From: Megaleporinus macrocephalus
Taxonomy: Eukaryota > Chordata > Actinopteri > Characiformes > Anostomidae
Reading direction: 5' to 3'
Assembly (NCBI GenBank): GCA_021613375.1
Contig: CM038725.1
Location: 8,905,089-8,969,088, forward strand
Length of the DNA stretch: 64,000 nt
Below the pieces are notes generated by a model. That model saw only the letters and a program-made list of their open reading frames with translations, was not told the DNA's origin and ran no database searches. This document shows positions 25,367 through 62,395 of the stretch, one piece after another. The first letter of the stretch is position 1; every line of letters starts with the position of its first letter. A program made the position numbers and the translations under genes.

Positions 25367-26962
25367 ATTGTAGTAGTAGTAACATAAAATTTAGTAGTAA
25401 CAATAGCAGTAGTAGTAGTAAGTCATTTTAGTAGTAGTGACAATGGTAGCACCAGCATTAGTAGTTAGTTGTATCAGTTATAATAGTAACATTAATTGTA
25501 GTAGTAGTAACAGTTGTATTAGTAGTAGTAACCGTAGTAGTAGCAGCAGCAGAATTAGTAGTAGGTTGTAGTAGTAGTAACAGTTGTATTAGTAGTAGTA
25601 ACAGTAGTAGTAGCAGCAGCAGAATTAGTAGTAGGTTGTAATAGTAGTAGTAGTAGTAGTAGTAGCAGTTGTATTAGTAGTAGTAACAGTAGCAGCAGCC
25701 GCAGAATTAGTAGTAGGTTGTTGTAGTAGTAACAGAAATAGTTGTAGTAGCATTAGTAGAAAGTTGAGTAAATAGTAACAGCTATATCAGTAGTAGTAAT
25801 AGTTGTAGTAGTAATAGTAACATTGGTAGTAGTAACAGTCATAGCAGTGTTGGCGTTAGTAGTAGTAACAGTCATATTAGTAGTAGTAACAGTAGAAGTA
25901 ATAGCAGCAGCAGATTTAGTAGCAAGTCATATAAGTAGTAGTAGTAACAGTAATAGTTGCAGCATTAGTAGAAAGTTGAGTATGTAGTAACAGTTGTATC
26001 ATTTGTAGTAGTAATAGTAACATTAGTTGTAGTAGTAGTAACAGATGTATTAGTAGTAGTAATAATTTTAGTAGCAGCAGCAGAATTAGTAGTAAGTCGT
26101 AGTAGTAGTAGCAGTAATAGTTGTAGTAGCATTAGTAGTAAGTTAGTAACAGTTAGTAGTAGTAGTAACATTAGTAGTAACAGTCATATCAGTGTTAGCA
26201 GTAGTAGTAACAGTCATAGTAGTAGTAGTAACAGTAATAGTAATTGCAGTATTAGTAGTAAGTTAGTGACAGTTATCAGTAGTAGTAATAGTAACATAAG
26301 TAGTAACAGTCATAGTAGTAGTAATAGTAACATTAGTAGTAACAGTCATAGTAGTAGTAGTAGTAGTAACAGTAATAGTAATTGCAGCATTAGTAGTGAG
26401 TTAATAACAGTTATCAGTAGTAGTAGTAGTAACAGTAATAGTAATTGCAGCATTAGTAGTGAGTTAATAACAGTTATCAGTAGTAGTAGTAGTAACAGTA
26501 ATAGTAATTGCAGCATTAGTAGTGAGTTAATAACAGTTATCAGTAGTAGTAGTAGTAACATTAGTAGTAACAGTTATATCAGTGTTAGCAGTAGTACTAA
26601 CAGTCATATTAGTAGTAGTAGTAATAGTAATTGCAGCATTAGTAGTGAGTTAATAACAGTTATCAGTAGTAGTAGTAGTAACATTAGTAGTAACAGTTAT
26701 ATCAGTGTTAGCAGTAGTACTAACAGTCATATTAGTAGTAGTAGTAATAGTAATTGCAGCATTAGTAGTAAGTTAAGTAAGTAGTAACAGTTGTACCAGT
26801 AGTAGTAGTAGTAATAATTACTAGTAGAAATAGAAACATTCCTAGTAGTTGTAACAGTCATAGCAGTGGTAGTAGTAGCAGCAGTAGTAGTAGTAAAAGT
26901 CGTAGTAGTAGTAATAGTAACAATAGTAGTAGTAGTAAAAGTCATAGCAGTGGTAGTAGCAC
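25367..26962 (+). repeat. AGT-trinucleotide array 1, 1.6 kb
   Basis: AGT/AGC/AAC trinucleotides fill about 1.6 kb. A 63-bp period is visible from 26398 (agttaataacagttatcag at 26398, 26461, 26524). Long Ser/Asn/Ile frames on + and Leu frames on - are by-products. Confidence 0.95.
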
Positions 26963-28196
26963 AAACATCTTGTATGATCTCTGTAGGAAAGCATTGGCAA
27001 TAGATTGGAAGACTGTGGTTGCACATGAGTTTATCGTTATCATGCTTAGTGCTGCTATATATTGTATAAAACCCCACCTCCAGCATTGTGGACCTGCTTT
27101 TTCTTAAACATTGGTGCTCCCTCTAATACCTTTAGGATACTTTGAAATGGAGTTTGTGATCCAGAAGTAATCATCCATTGTTAGTATTTGCAGAGTGACA
27201 ATACCACATGTTGCATTTGTATTGCATTATATTGTGCCGTTGTATTAGATCCAAACACAATTAATGTGAATTAAAACTAGAAACCTAAGTAGTCTACGGT
27301 ACTGTAAGCAGAGTTCACAGTACATCATTTTAAACATCATTATGCTCGTCCATACTAGTTTAAAGGAAACTTAGAATGTGTTTATTGTTCTCTGATGTCT
27401 ACGCAGAAGGTATTTGACTCATGCCTACTTACACCTTACGATTTGACCCTTGAAGGAAACGAGTGAATTTAATGAATAATTTGATGAGCTCTTCTCAGTG
27501 ATACGCACTTCTGTGATAAATGTCTGTGTTTTGATGGGTCCTTTGTTCTCAGATGTCGTATCTGAATAGCTCTGCATGCGTAGTGCTGTAACTGGGTGGC
27601 GACAGTGGTTTTGCCGTGTTTGCCAGGCTCTTTGATCTCCTCCAAGACTGATTTGCATCTCTTGAAAATAGATACATGACGGCTGACTTTCGTGCTTTCA
27701 TGCCTTTTTCTTCAACGGGACGCTTCATAGCATTAATGACTTTTAATGTATCGTAATTGGTCGTCAGATCTACTCTTTGTAGTTTACTGAACAGGACATG
27801 AAAAGCTAACCATAAATCACTGACACTCATGTTTAGATAGGCTTGGCCTTTAGGAGCCTGTTGGAAAAAGAGAAGCAATTATTCAAATGGAGTGTCTGTC
27901 CGTGTGGGAGCACATGTGTTGAACAGTCGTGTTCTGTTAATTGGAACCCCCTCTTCTTCTTAACGAGCTCCTCAAACTGCTGCCCGGTCGAGGGTTTATG
28001 GGGTGTCACCATAGCAACACCAAGTAGTCAAGATTAGACACAAAGTGGACACCAAAACACCTCACAGCATTTATCAAGAAGAGGAGCTAGTAATGTGGTT
28101 TAGAGGTCAGAGGTGGAACATCTGCTTTGTCTCTTTTCACTGCTGTCCCTGGTTGTTACATTCCTTCTGTTAATTTCTTTCTCCTCTCTCTTTCGC

Positions 28197-28227
<31 letters not shown>

Positions 28228-28506
28228 CGTGTTGCTGCAAATGTGAAACCTTGCTATGCGTTTTTCAGTTCTGCTGACTGGACTGGGCTCTCTGCATTGC
28301 AGTAATTTCAGTGCCACCTTGCTCGGGCTAATCTCTTACAACCAAAAGCCATTAGTCACCTTCTCTTTCTGCTGCTCTCCTCTTTCCTCCCTCTTTTCCC
28401 CCCCAAGATTATCTTGGTGGGAGGTATATGGGTATATCTAAAGTAAATTTGTAGGTTTTGGCATATTTTTGCCATCTCTTGGACTGCATTTTGTTGGCAC
28501 ACTGTG
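26963..28506. other. No gene; short CT microsatellite near 28195-28226
   Basis: Unique-looking sequence separates the two AGT arrays. A pyrimidine run ctctctctctctctctttct lies near 28200. Short open frames lack supporting features. Confidence 0.4.
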
Positions 28507-29263
28507 TTAGAAGTAGTCGTAGTAGCAGCAGCAGCAATAGTAGGAATATCAGTAATAATAGTAATGCCAGTAGTAGCAGTAGCAGCATTAGTAGTAAGTT
28601 GTGTTAATAGTAGTAATGCCAGTAGTAGCAGTAGCAGCATTAGTAGTAAGTCATGTTACTAGTGGTAGTAGCAGCTTTAGTAGTTATGTTCTAGTAGTAG
28701 TAGTAACTGTAGTAGTGTAGTAGCAGCATTAGAGGTTAGTCTTAGTAGCATTAGTAGGAATGTTGTTAGTAGTAGTAGTAGTAGTAACAGAGGTATTAGT
28801 AGCCACACTAGTAATAAGTTGTGTTAGTAGTAATAGTTGTAAGTGTAAATTGTGTTAGTAATAGTAGTCATACTAGTAGTAAAACTTGTCGTAGTAGGAG
28901 CAGCAGCATCATTAGTAGTAAGACCTAGTAGTATTGGTAGTAACAGATGTAGAAGTAGCAGCAGCAGCATTATTAGTAAGACCTGGTAGTATTGGTAGTA
29001 ACAGAGGTAGAAGTAGCAGCAGCAGTATTAGTAGTAAGACATGGTAGTAGTAGTAGTAGTAGTAGCTGCAGCAGAATTAGTAGTAAGACCTAGTAGTATT
29101 GGTAGTAACAGAGGTAGAAGTAGCAGCAGCAGCGTTATTAGTAAGACCTAGTAGTATTGGTAGTAACAGATGTAGAAGTAGCAGCAGCAGCATTATTAGT
29201 AAGACCTGGTAGTATTGGTAGTAACAGAGGTAGAAGTAGCAGCAGCATTAATAGTAAGACCTG

Positions 29264-29294
<31 letters not shown>

Positions 29295-29765
29295 CAGCAG
29301 CATTAGTATTAAGACCTAGTAGTATTGGTAGTCACAGAGGTAGAAGTAGCAGCAGCAGCATAAGTATTAAGACCTGGTAGTAGTAGTAGTAGTAGAAGCA
29401 GAATTAGTAGTAAGACCTGGTAGTAGTAGTAGTAGAAGCAGAATTAGTAGTAAGACCTAGTAGTATTGGTAGTAACCGAAGTAGTAGTAGCAGCTTAAGT
29501 AGTTAGTCGTGTTAGTAGTAGTAGTCATATTAGTAAAACATGTAGTATTAGTAGTAGTAGGTTGTAGTAGTAACAGTAATAGTGGTTGTAGCAGCGTTAG
29601 TAGTAAGTTGCTTTAGTAGTATGATAGTAACATAAGTAGTAGAAGTAACAGCAATAGAAGTAGAAGAAACAGTAATAGTAGAAAAAGCAGTACTAGTAGT
29701 AGTAACGGTGGTAGCAGTGACAGTAGCAACATTAGTAGTAGCAACTGGAACTGTAGTAGTATTCA
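28507..29765 (+). repeat. AGT-trinucleotide array 2, 1.26 kb
   Basis: Same trinucleotide family as array 1 but with a different secondary unit. It has gtattggtagtaacag followed by gtagaagtagcagcagcag and agtaagacct, recurring about every 57-58 bp between 28930 and 29480. Confidence 0.95.
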
Positions 29766-30767
29766 TGTATATCTAATTGAGTTTAATATGTTATTCTTTA
29801 TAAAATTGAAAATATTGTGATGTGAATGTCAGTTCACCCCTACATTCCTGCTCTTCTCCTGCCCTACTTCCGCCAGGAGGAATCATTTCCCCACCGCAAC
29901 ATCACCAGCTTGATCACCTTCACCACTACACTTAAAATCTTCCCCAGCCCCCGGGGAGGCACAAGGGCACTGGGTGCGGTTCCCTGTTTTGACAGTTCCA
30001 CAGTGGGAGAGCATGAAAGATTCAGCATGTTCGTGTCTGCCTCGCAGGGGGTGACCTAACCGTGCCGGATCTGGCCGAGGTTCTCGGTGCCACTGACACT
30101 TCACCCTGCTTTATGCATGACGGAACTGAGACACTCAGGCGCTGGGACTTATCCGTTATGGAGCAGGCAGGCATGCTGTCTTGTCGCTGGACTGTTTTCA
30201 CAGTCAGTAAAGGAGTGGAGGCATGTTTTATAGAGGGTGTGGGGGGGAGTGTGTCTGTGTCTTTAGGCCTGTAAATGTTTTTACATGCGAGAGGTTGTTT
30301 AGCGACTCTATTATATAGGCTGGTTTGTTTTGTGTAATGTGATGTAGACTTCTTGTAGCAGCCTTTCTTAATAAATAACTGCTATCAGTACTTGGTCATA
30401 AGTATGGCTTCAAATTAGAGATGCTTCATAACATTAGACGCTACTGATTTTTTTCAAAACCACTTCTTTATTTATTTAATATTAGCATTTTAGAACGTTA
30501 CGTTTAGGTGATGTGATTTGGTTGGTATATTGTTGGTGCTTTGTTTTGTCCACAGTGTTCTTTATTTTATGACTACTGACGTTGCTTAACTAGATATTCT
30601 GCAGGCTAACACCGTTATTAGTAACTTTATTTCATTTCATAATGAATAATAATGATGAAATCATTGTAATCATTGTAAGTGATTGCGGTTGAAGTAGTGT
30701 TCAGTACCTTTTTATGATGTAATGGTATAGCAAAGCTGACATCATCCTATATTTCTCTGTTTCTCAG
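29766..30767. other. Upstream of first recognised rtkn exon; no feature assigned
   Basis: Presumed rtkn intron. A GC-richer patch at about 29870-30110 has open frames on both strands, but I could not match it to the known rhotekin first exons. Confidence 0.35.
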
Positions 30768-54296
<23,529 letters not shown>

Positions 54297-55760
54297 CTTC
54301 TTTTGCTTCTTTCAAAAGGGGTCGAAACTTTAACAGCCAGTCCTGGGATTTAACTTGGACTGTCTCAACCTTCATCCAACCTCTGGAAAGAACTGGAATG
54401 GCTCAGGAGCGAGAAGAGGCGACTGCAGGATGTGAACGTTCATGGGAGATTCGCTTTTCAACAACATGGGAGATGAACTGATGTTTATACTCACCTTGTA
54501 CTACATGCAAGAACCTGCAGTTCTGGACCTCAAGCAGGAGAGTGCAGGGTTTCAATACACGTTGTAAATCAGAGTTCTCCTGCTGTGTCTTCCAAACCGG
54601 GCGAAAGATCTCCCAACTGGCGCAGTAGTTTTCCATAATCTTCTCAGCGTGGCCAATTTCACACCTTCCACACGCGTCTCACAGCCTGCCATCTGGTGAA
54701 GTTCTCCACATTGATGTCACTGGTATGCCTTCACACATAAGCTGCTTTATAAATAGAAGCTATGTTTGGGAAAGAACAGGGTTTAGTGAAGTTCGCTTAG
54801 CCTGTGATTATTAAGTCTAACATTAATCACAAGTTCTACTCACTGATATATATATAACAGTGAAAACTAAATGCCACCCACACAGTGGAATCTCCATAAG
54901 TACTACTATATTATGAGATCTAATCACTCATAATTACTTTAATAATACATAAAAATACTCCGAGCCTCAGAGCAAAGCTTGTCTGTTTCTATTCTGTAAT
55001 GGTCACCTAAGGTGTAGATGCAAAAGTATTCACTACATGATGAAATGTGATGACTTCTAACTGTGATGACTGTGGAGTTGGTTCGTTTTCCTCATTTTAT
55101 ACTCCGGCCGGCTGCAAACCAAGAAGTTTTTCCAGAATATTTAGTCATGTGCAAAAGCAATTTAAGAAATGCACAGTTTAGTGCATACTTTATATTATTT
55201 CTTATATTTTAAAATATTGGAAAAAGCAGAAAATTTAAAATGTCGTACAGGCTTATTATTTAGATTCAGCACATCGACAGGAACTGTGCCTCAACTTATT
55301 TTCACCCCAAGAAACACTATAATATAACTTCCTCAAACGTCTTGCATACAAGCTAGCTGTGGTCTGGGACTGTTTCTTACATTTAGTCATCGTTCTTCTT
55401 CCAGGTTGGCTAATTTCACACTGACACATTGAGTTTCTCAGAATTGTCATGCTATAAACATTGTATACAAAAAAAAAAGGTTGATTACTATGCAAGCGTG
55501 TCACAAATGTAATTTATGGTCCTAATTTTCTTTTGGATTGTTGGTACATGCATACTACCTTTACTGGCCACCCCTTCACTTCACTGGCCCGAGAGCCAGT
55601 TTTGCACTTTTACACTAAAATATAAAGAGTGAGTTTAATGGGAACGGCCATAGTAAATTGTTTTTGTTTGTTTGTTTAATTTCTGTCCATCGTACAAGCC
55701 GCCCATGTTTAAAATGTTAGATGTAGTCAGTTAACAACCCCAATAAACATTAACTGATGA
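54297..55760 (+). other. rtkn: Probable rtkn 3'UTR
   Basis: The stretch after the rtkn TAG has no convincing coding potential. The first AATAAA on this strand downstream of the stop is at 55742-55747, and others are at about 56612 and 56742. The UTR end is therefore a guess. A short (TTTG)n run lies near 55660. Confidence 0.35.
55742..55747 (+). terminator. Candidate polyadenylation signal for rtkn
   Basis: This is the first canonical AATAAA after the rtkn stop codon, about 1.45 kb downstream. There is no transcript evidence, and hexamers at about 56612 and 56742 are alternatives. Confidence 0.25.
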
Positions 55761-58685
55761 TAATATGAATACGGTATCATACAGTATATGATTCTCAGAA
55801 GTTCCCATTCATATAGTGTTACAGTTTCATAAGTGCTACAGTACATGAGCAACAACTGCACATATGCAAACAGGAATTATTATTTTTTTTTGTATTGGTG
55901 GTTCATTTAGCATTCTATTTTGTCTAAGTATTGTCTGGTTGTTTACTGTAAAGCTGTTCTGCTCATAATTACATGGACAATAATACCATATTACTATGTT
56001 GAGGCGAAACTATTAAATAATACTGCTTCTCTTCGCTAATTACGAGCCATCAGCTTGTACTTCAAGTAAGTCTGTAAATTCATTCATGCGGTGTTTCCTA
56101 TTGTAAAGTTTTGTAATTTAACAAATGCTTTTGTTAAAACTGTATTTTACCATATTGATTTTGTTATAAATACAGCTATATTGAGATATTTTATCAGAAG
56201 ATGCATTAAATAGCTAACTATCCTGGTAGATAGCTTTAAGATCTAACCTTGAGATGAGTGTCCTGTCAGGCTGTCTGCATGCATATTGTCTTTGGAGAGG
56301 TAACCAATTCAGTATGTAGAGTAATAGAAATTAAATGCATTAAATAAGCCAAAACTAATTCTGTGTCCAATCTGATTTTTGAAATATTAATCAAAATGTG
56401 TGTTTATACCCTGTTAGAAAAGTACAGTGATGACAAAAACCATCTAATCTTTTTAATTTTTTTTTATTTCATGCAACAACATACATGTTTTTTTGGATAT
56501 GACAGTCATGATATTTCAGATAAAGAAAAGTAAGTGTCTCTGGTGCTCCATAATGTGGGTGTCCAAAAGTTAATGTGCATGGATTAAAAAAAAAACGATT
56601 CATGCTGCATGAATAAAAAATACTTATTTCCAAACATTTCATTCACCTAATATCTGTAACATGAAAGTGTGCTGGATCAGAGAAAAGTGTTGAAATATAA
56701 AGCACTGATTTTTATATTTTTATATGACAGTAAAGTAATGAAATAAAAAAAAAACTGGCTGTACAGGCTCGAACAGCAAGCTGTCAAGAGTTACAACATT
56801 TAGAGTTAAAGTCTCTTGGACGTCTACGCAACAGTCTTTGATGTCACCAAGAAAAAACACAAAAATATCAAAAACTTTGTCTCAAAATGGGTTGTGCTAT
56901 TAAAATCCATGCTATAAAAGTTAGTGAACATATTACAGTCTCACAGCAACCATAGTTCTTTGTGTATTACTTATGTCTGTGGGATAGATTTGGTGTGATG
57001 CCTTGTGTGAAATTTAATACGCCTGCATTCAGTGATGTGAATAGTTTACTCTTGATCCTAAGTCCATTTCCTCCAAACCATTAGAGCATCGTATCTTATC
57101 TTAAAAAGCTGTTGGTTAGAAAAACAAATGATATCCTTACTGTAACATATATAACACAAAACATGTATATTTATATATAAAAAGATCAAAATCTGCTCAG
57201 CAGCACCATAGAACCTTTGTAAGTAAATATAGGGAACATCCCTATAACGAACATGAAATAATAGAATTTATACAAGCTCTAAATGCAGATGTAATGTAAG
57301 CCTATAGTTACTGTATCTAACATTAACATTGCAAAGTCATACATCAGTCGATATCGAAACGAATTAAAAGGACATGATTGACTCAGATTACAAGTTAGAA
57401 ACAAAACCAACAGTCAAACATTGTGCAGAGCAAAATCGTAGATAAAGAAAACAAAATAGAAGAAGAATCTATAGAACATTCAGGTTAGCTTCAAGCTACC
57501 TGACTAGCAATTGACCTCTCTATGCTCCGCCCACAAACGCTTTCTTTTATAACTACTGCTGCTCTGATGACCAAGTGAGAAATAGAAAGTTTCTGACCTC
57601 CAGCTTGTAATTCCCTCTTAGAAAGTCTGTTTCTAAAGAGAGTCGACTTCTCCAAGTTGCTAATCTGAGATGTTATGATGAGGATGTTGCAAACCTATTT
57701 AAGACACGTTTATATTGTCGCTGTCCAACGAAATACATGATGAATGGACCAATGAAATTGCTCCAAAATCACTTGGAATAAAACCTGTCCAGAAAGTTTT
57801 CTGTTTTTCTGTCCAGAAGGTTTTTGGCCTCTCCTACTATTACTGTTTTGAAGATTCTGGGACAGCGATAGCGATGTATGACATTGATAAATGAGGGTTC
57901 TTGGACGTCCTCTGCAAGATATTAGATCAAACTGCACTGTTTTAATGGTGAATTGCTGTAGCACAGATGAAGAACTTACAGAAGATCTCTTGAATTCAAA
58001 TGTACATGTTTTTGAGTTGATTTTTTTTATGTACACAGCAGCCAAACCAGTGCTGGCTTACTGTGATTGTCCATTTCATTTATAACGCTGCCATCTCAAC
58101 TTGCATGAATGCTTTCAGATGGGAAGTAGGAGATTCAGAGTTTGGAAAAGCATTACAGCAGTGGTCACCAACACTCCTCCTGAACAGCGTGCCGCAAGGT
58201 TTAGTTTTAATCTGCATCCATCATGTTGCCCTGACCCCCTCCACCAGTGCCCCTGACCCAGCCAATCAGAGCAGGTAATAGATGTTTGCAGATTAAATCT
58301 TTGTGTGATTTTTCTCACAATGCCTAAGGTTTGTCATTTACAGTTGCTCAAAAGCAGCTTTTATAAAGAACCAAACGTTGTTTATGAGGGAGAAATTTGG
58401 AAGAGACTGAGAGAGACGAAGAAGTTTCCAGTTAGTGACTCGTAGCTGTTGTTTTAAATCAGTGTACAGTTACAGCACCCACAGACCAACTGTTTACAAT
58501 ACAGTACAATATTTACTCCTACTGACCACACAGGGGTGAAGCCAGCTTAATCACCAGTCCTGTTGTCCTGGAACTGCTTAATAAACAGCTGACTTGATTG
58601 TGCGATCGCTATTGAGTGTTGATATGTGGGTGAACACTGCAGATAGATTTAAAAGATTTCAAACATTGCGGTAAGTAAACAGCTG
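55761..58685. other. Convergent intergenic region, no gene recognised
   Basis: AT-rich sequence between rtkn and the SH3 gene. It may include the 3'UTR of the SH3 gene, for which the minus-strand AATAAA at 56463-56468 is one candidate. No exon could be supported. Confidence 0.35.
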
Positions 58686-59564
58686 TAGGGCTGAAACGAT
58701 TCCTCGAGGAACTCAAGTAACTCGATTACAAAAAATCATCGAAGCAAATTCTTTGCCTCGAAGATTCGTTTCACTCATACAACCCTATAGAGCCCAATAA
58801 AACCCAATAAAACCCACTGGACTTGAGAGCGCACTGTTTCACATGGGTGACTTTTACTGTTGCACAGTGCACGCTTACTGTGTTGCCAGTGACACGAAGA
58901 ACACGTGATTTGATGGCGCAGATTGTAAAATAGAGAAAGAGAGAGAGAATAAGGAGAGACGAACAGAAGAGACAGGTCAGAGAAAACCATACACAGTGTC
59001 TAAAGTCTACTGTAAAACCAAACTAGCCGAGGGAGCCGTTACTGATCGCCAACCTGAAGAAAGACGTGGCTGAAGTTAGCTTCTTATGTGAATTCCTCCT
59101 TTCCACCTTAAATGAAGCAGCAGTTACAGACGCCAGGATGTAACTTCTATACCATTTAAGGTGGAACGAGTTATTCAAATAAGAAGCTAACTTCAGAAAG
59201 CAAGCAACTGAGCTTTCCCAGCAAACTGATAGCAAGTCTGAGTTTTAAGGTAACCCTCAGCTAAGCACCACACCAGTGTTTCAGCTTCTGAGCAGAAAGC
59301 AGTTCAGTCTTAGTCCACAGAGCGGAGAGACACACAGTAGTAATAAATTTAGTAGTAAATTTCAGTAATAGTAATTATTCAAATACTTTCTTTAAAACTG
59401 TACTATATGCAGTTTAAGCAATAAAATGTAAAGAACCCTGTATTATTTTATCTTATATTTACTATTGTTCTTTAATTTGAAAAAATTATATATTTTATCC
59501 AATTAATCGATAGAATAATCAATAGAATACTCGATTACTAAAAGAATCGATAGCTGCAGCCCTA
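58686..59564. mobile_element. hAT-like element with perfect 8-bp target duplication and internal hairpin
   Basis: An 879-bp element starting TAGGGCTGAAACGATTCCTC and ending GATAGCTGCAGCCCTA. The octamer aacagctg is identical at 58678-58685 and 59565-59572. Near the middle (about 59070-59197) a long hairpin pairs gctgaagttagcttctta and tccaccttaaat with their inverses. Confidence 0.93.
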
Positions 59565-59572
59565 AACAGCTG

Positions 59573-60587
59573 TAACGTTATTGATGAGAGGCGGTGGAGT
59601 TGAACGTTTGTTGCTGGTTAATCCACAGGACAGTAAAAGAACACCAAGCGACAGACATCGTGGAGCTTCTTGGTATCGAGGTCAACCAACCGCTAACAAA
59701 CAAGACTTTGATATGTTTTCATTTCTTTTCTTGGTGGTTCTTATATCTGCTGCCTCGATAGAAGCTCATCGTTCAGATCAGTTAAAATCTCTCTTCATAG
59801 CATCAGCATCACGTCTAACATACACTGTGATTTTCTGTATGTACCTTTCTTTCTTAATATTGTCTAAACCAGCCCAGTACAGGCTCCTCACCTCCATCAT
59901 CTCCATTCTGTTTTTCCACTTACCACCTCCATCTGGATTTCAAGCGTCGTCAGAATCTCGGGATGGAAAACAGCCTATTATCAGGAGCTGGTGTGGCAGA
60001 TTAGGGTTGGAACTAAACTCTGCAGGAAAGAAGAATCCCAGTTGGTGACCAATGCTTTTGCAGAATGTTGGCCAAAATCCCACTGAAACTAGTATTCAAG
60101 TTGGGGGATTCATTAGCCTGTTGGAAGTGGCTTAAGGGCACCTTAAATAACATAATATCTACACCTGTTCAGCAATTTGAAATTAATATTGTACTGCCAG
60201 TAATAATGTTTTGAATGGAAAGGTGTGCTACAGTTCCTTATTAGGTTAAACTGGATTTTGCTGGTGTTCTGTAAGGCTTCTCAAACTGCACAGCAGTTGC
60301 TACAAAGCAACCTGTTTGTGGGTGGAGCATGGAAAGGTCAATTCCTCCTAATCCTCTCCCAACCAGGTTAGCTCCAAGCTCCAATCTTGGACATCTATCG
60401 TATTCCTGGATCCTTTTGATGTGTCTTTTGATCCCTTGTTCTCTTAGTACCTCCACTAAGGTTTGTCCAGCAGATCAGGAGCACCCTTTGGCTCCCTCTG
60501 CTGGTCAGAGTTTCCCTGTCCCTGAGAGCTGGTACTGAATCTAAGGGCATGAGGAAGAGAGTCTCTGGTAGAAAGCAAAGAAAGTCT
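59573..60587. other. Probable 3'UTR or flank of the SH3 gene
   Basis: No coding exon was recognised. Open frames on the + strand (for example 59581-60048) lack motifs and splice context and lie where the 3'UTR of the minus-strand gene is expected. Confidence 0.4.
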
Positions 60588-60724
60588 TTAGATGGTCTCT
60601 ACATAGTTGGCAGGGAAGAGACCTTGGCGGCCATCTTTGCTGAAGCCCTGCCACCAGTTTTTGTCCACGGTTTCCACGTCACTGATGATGTCGCCAGGCT
60701 CCAAGGAAAGCTCACTGTCGTCCT
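60588..60724 (-). CDS. SH3-protein last coding exon
   Basis: This 137-base coding segment after cttccacag completes the SH3 domain: [20 protein letters not shown], then [20 protein letters not shown], then YVETI and TAA. The binding-surface residues of the family (second Tyr of ALYDY, acidic RT loop, first W of WW, P-x-x-Y) are all present, so the domain looks functional. Confidence 0.88.
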
Positions 60725-61479
60725 CTGTGGAAGAGAACAGAATACTCACGTACAGGGCTGAACGGTATGTTTGTTCTCATTATTGTGATTAGTTTTGCTA
60801 TCCTGTGTATGTGGTGGCCATTAGTAATATTTCTAGAAGACTGAACGACTGCACGGACCATAAATCAGATTCAGACCAATTCCAGAAAGCCTATAATCAA
60901 CAGCGACCAGTGTGCAGTAACTGCATAAACTGTATAGCAATGCTCTCAGTCCATTATGATATTCTTATTTTAATTAATTAATACATTTGACTGTTTTCCC
61001 TTTTAAACTTTAAAAAAAAAAAATTATTATCCTGACCATGTATTAATGCAAAGACATAAAAGTGAGCGCTGACCTGCTTGGTAGTCGTAGAGTGCTCGAA
61101 CACACAGAAGCCGTCTGCCTGCTGTCAGCTGTAGGAAAGAAACAGCTTGGTTATGGGTAATTGTAGAGTTTGCATGTTTGCATTTACTCATTTTTTGATA
61201 TAATGAATGTCACAACGTGAAACTTGAACCAATTACCTTTAATCACAGTGTACAGTCAAAACTGATGAGTTTGGAAAACATACCTCTCCGTTTTCTGATG
61301 CCTCTATCTGCACATCGTCTTCATCACTCTCCTCACGATTGACTATGTAAGTGCACTTCTCTGGAGTGCTCTCCTCAGAGGAATTGATGTATTCCTTGGC
61401 TTGATGGAGGACACACACAGTAGAGTCTGTTAGTCATTGGACAGTGATGATTTTGGTTCTAAGCTCCAGCCCACTAGCT

Positions 61480-61531
<52 letters not shown>

Positions 61532-62345
61532 GCTGTGTACGGTTATTTGTACTGTTATCAATATCTATAATACCAATAATAAGGATAAAAGTAGCAATAA
61601 CACTAATAATTTGTGTCCAGTACAAAAGTAGATGTATGTATTTTATATGCACAGTGATATAAACAAATGCCTCGTGATTCACTGAAAGACGTATTACACT
61701 GTTCTTTTGTTTGTATACTCTTGGTGTCACCCACATAAGATAAAGGCTTGTCCAGAAGCGTCTCATACACTGTAATGCTACAGCAATCAAATGCCTTGCT
61801 TTAGAATTAATCACACGACACAATCACATCATTCTAGCAACGTTTTGGTTTGTGTTTTTGTTTATTTCAGATTTTATTCTTTCCTGTTATGGTCACTACA
61901 GTTTGGTCAGCCTTACATTTCACCTACGAGCATAGCCATGGGCTTACCAGCTGCAGAATGCTATTGTTCTATTAGCTACACAGGGAAACATCTGCATAAT
62001 TCAGAATGTGCTTATATATATATATGTACTGTCTGTATAGTTCAGGGATTAAGCCTTAAAATGTCTAATTAAATGGTTTAAACTCAACTGAACATCAAGT
62101 TAAATGTACTTCATGACTTTATAGGGACTGTTTCAACCTGGATGGTTTTTTAAATGAGGCATCAGAACAAGGGTTATTTACATATATCAGTCTAAAGGCA
62201 AAGTAGCAAAACCAGCCTGTCTAACCATCTAAGGGATGAAGAGAGGCTCAAAGATGGTCATGTAGAAATATAAACATACATTTTAAAAGTTTTATAAGTG
62301 GATTAAGTGGATACTGGGTGTGGGTACAGTTTCAGAAATATTTAC

Positions 62346-62395
<50 letters not shown>

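Noticed and set aside
26266..27086. Ser/Asn/Ile-rich and Leu-rich frames
   Set aside because: They come from the AGT-trinucleotide array and have no other support.
29826..30274. Open frames in a GC-richer patch before the first rtkn exon
   Set aside because: No rhotekin similarity, no matching donor in phase, and open frames exist on both strands.
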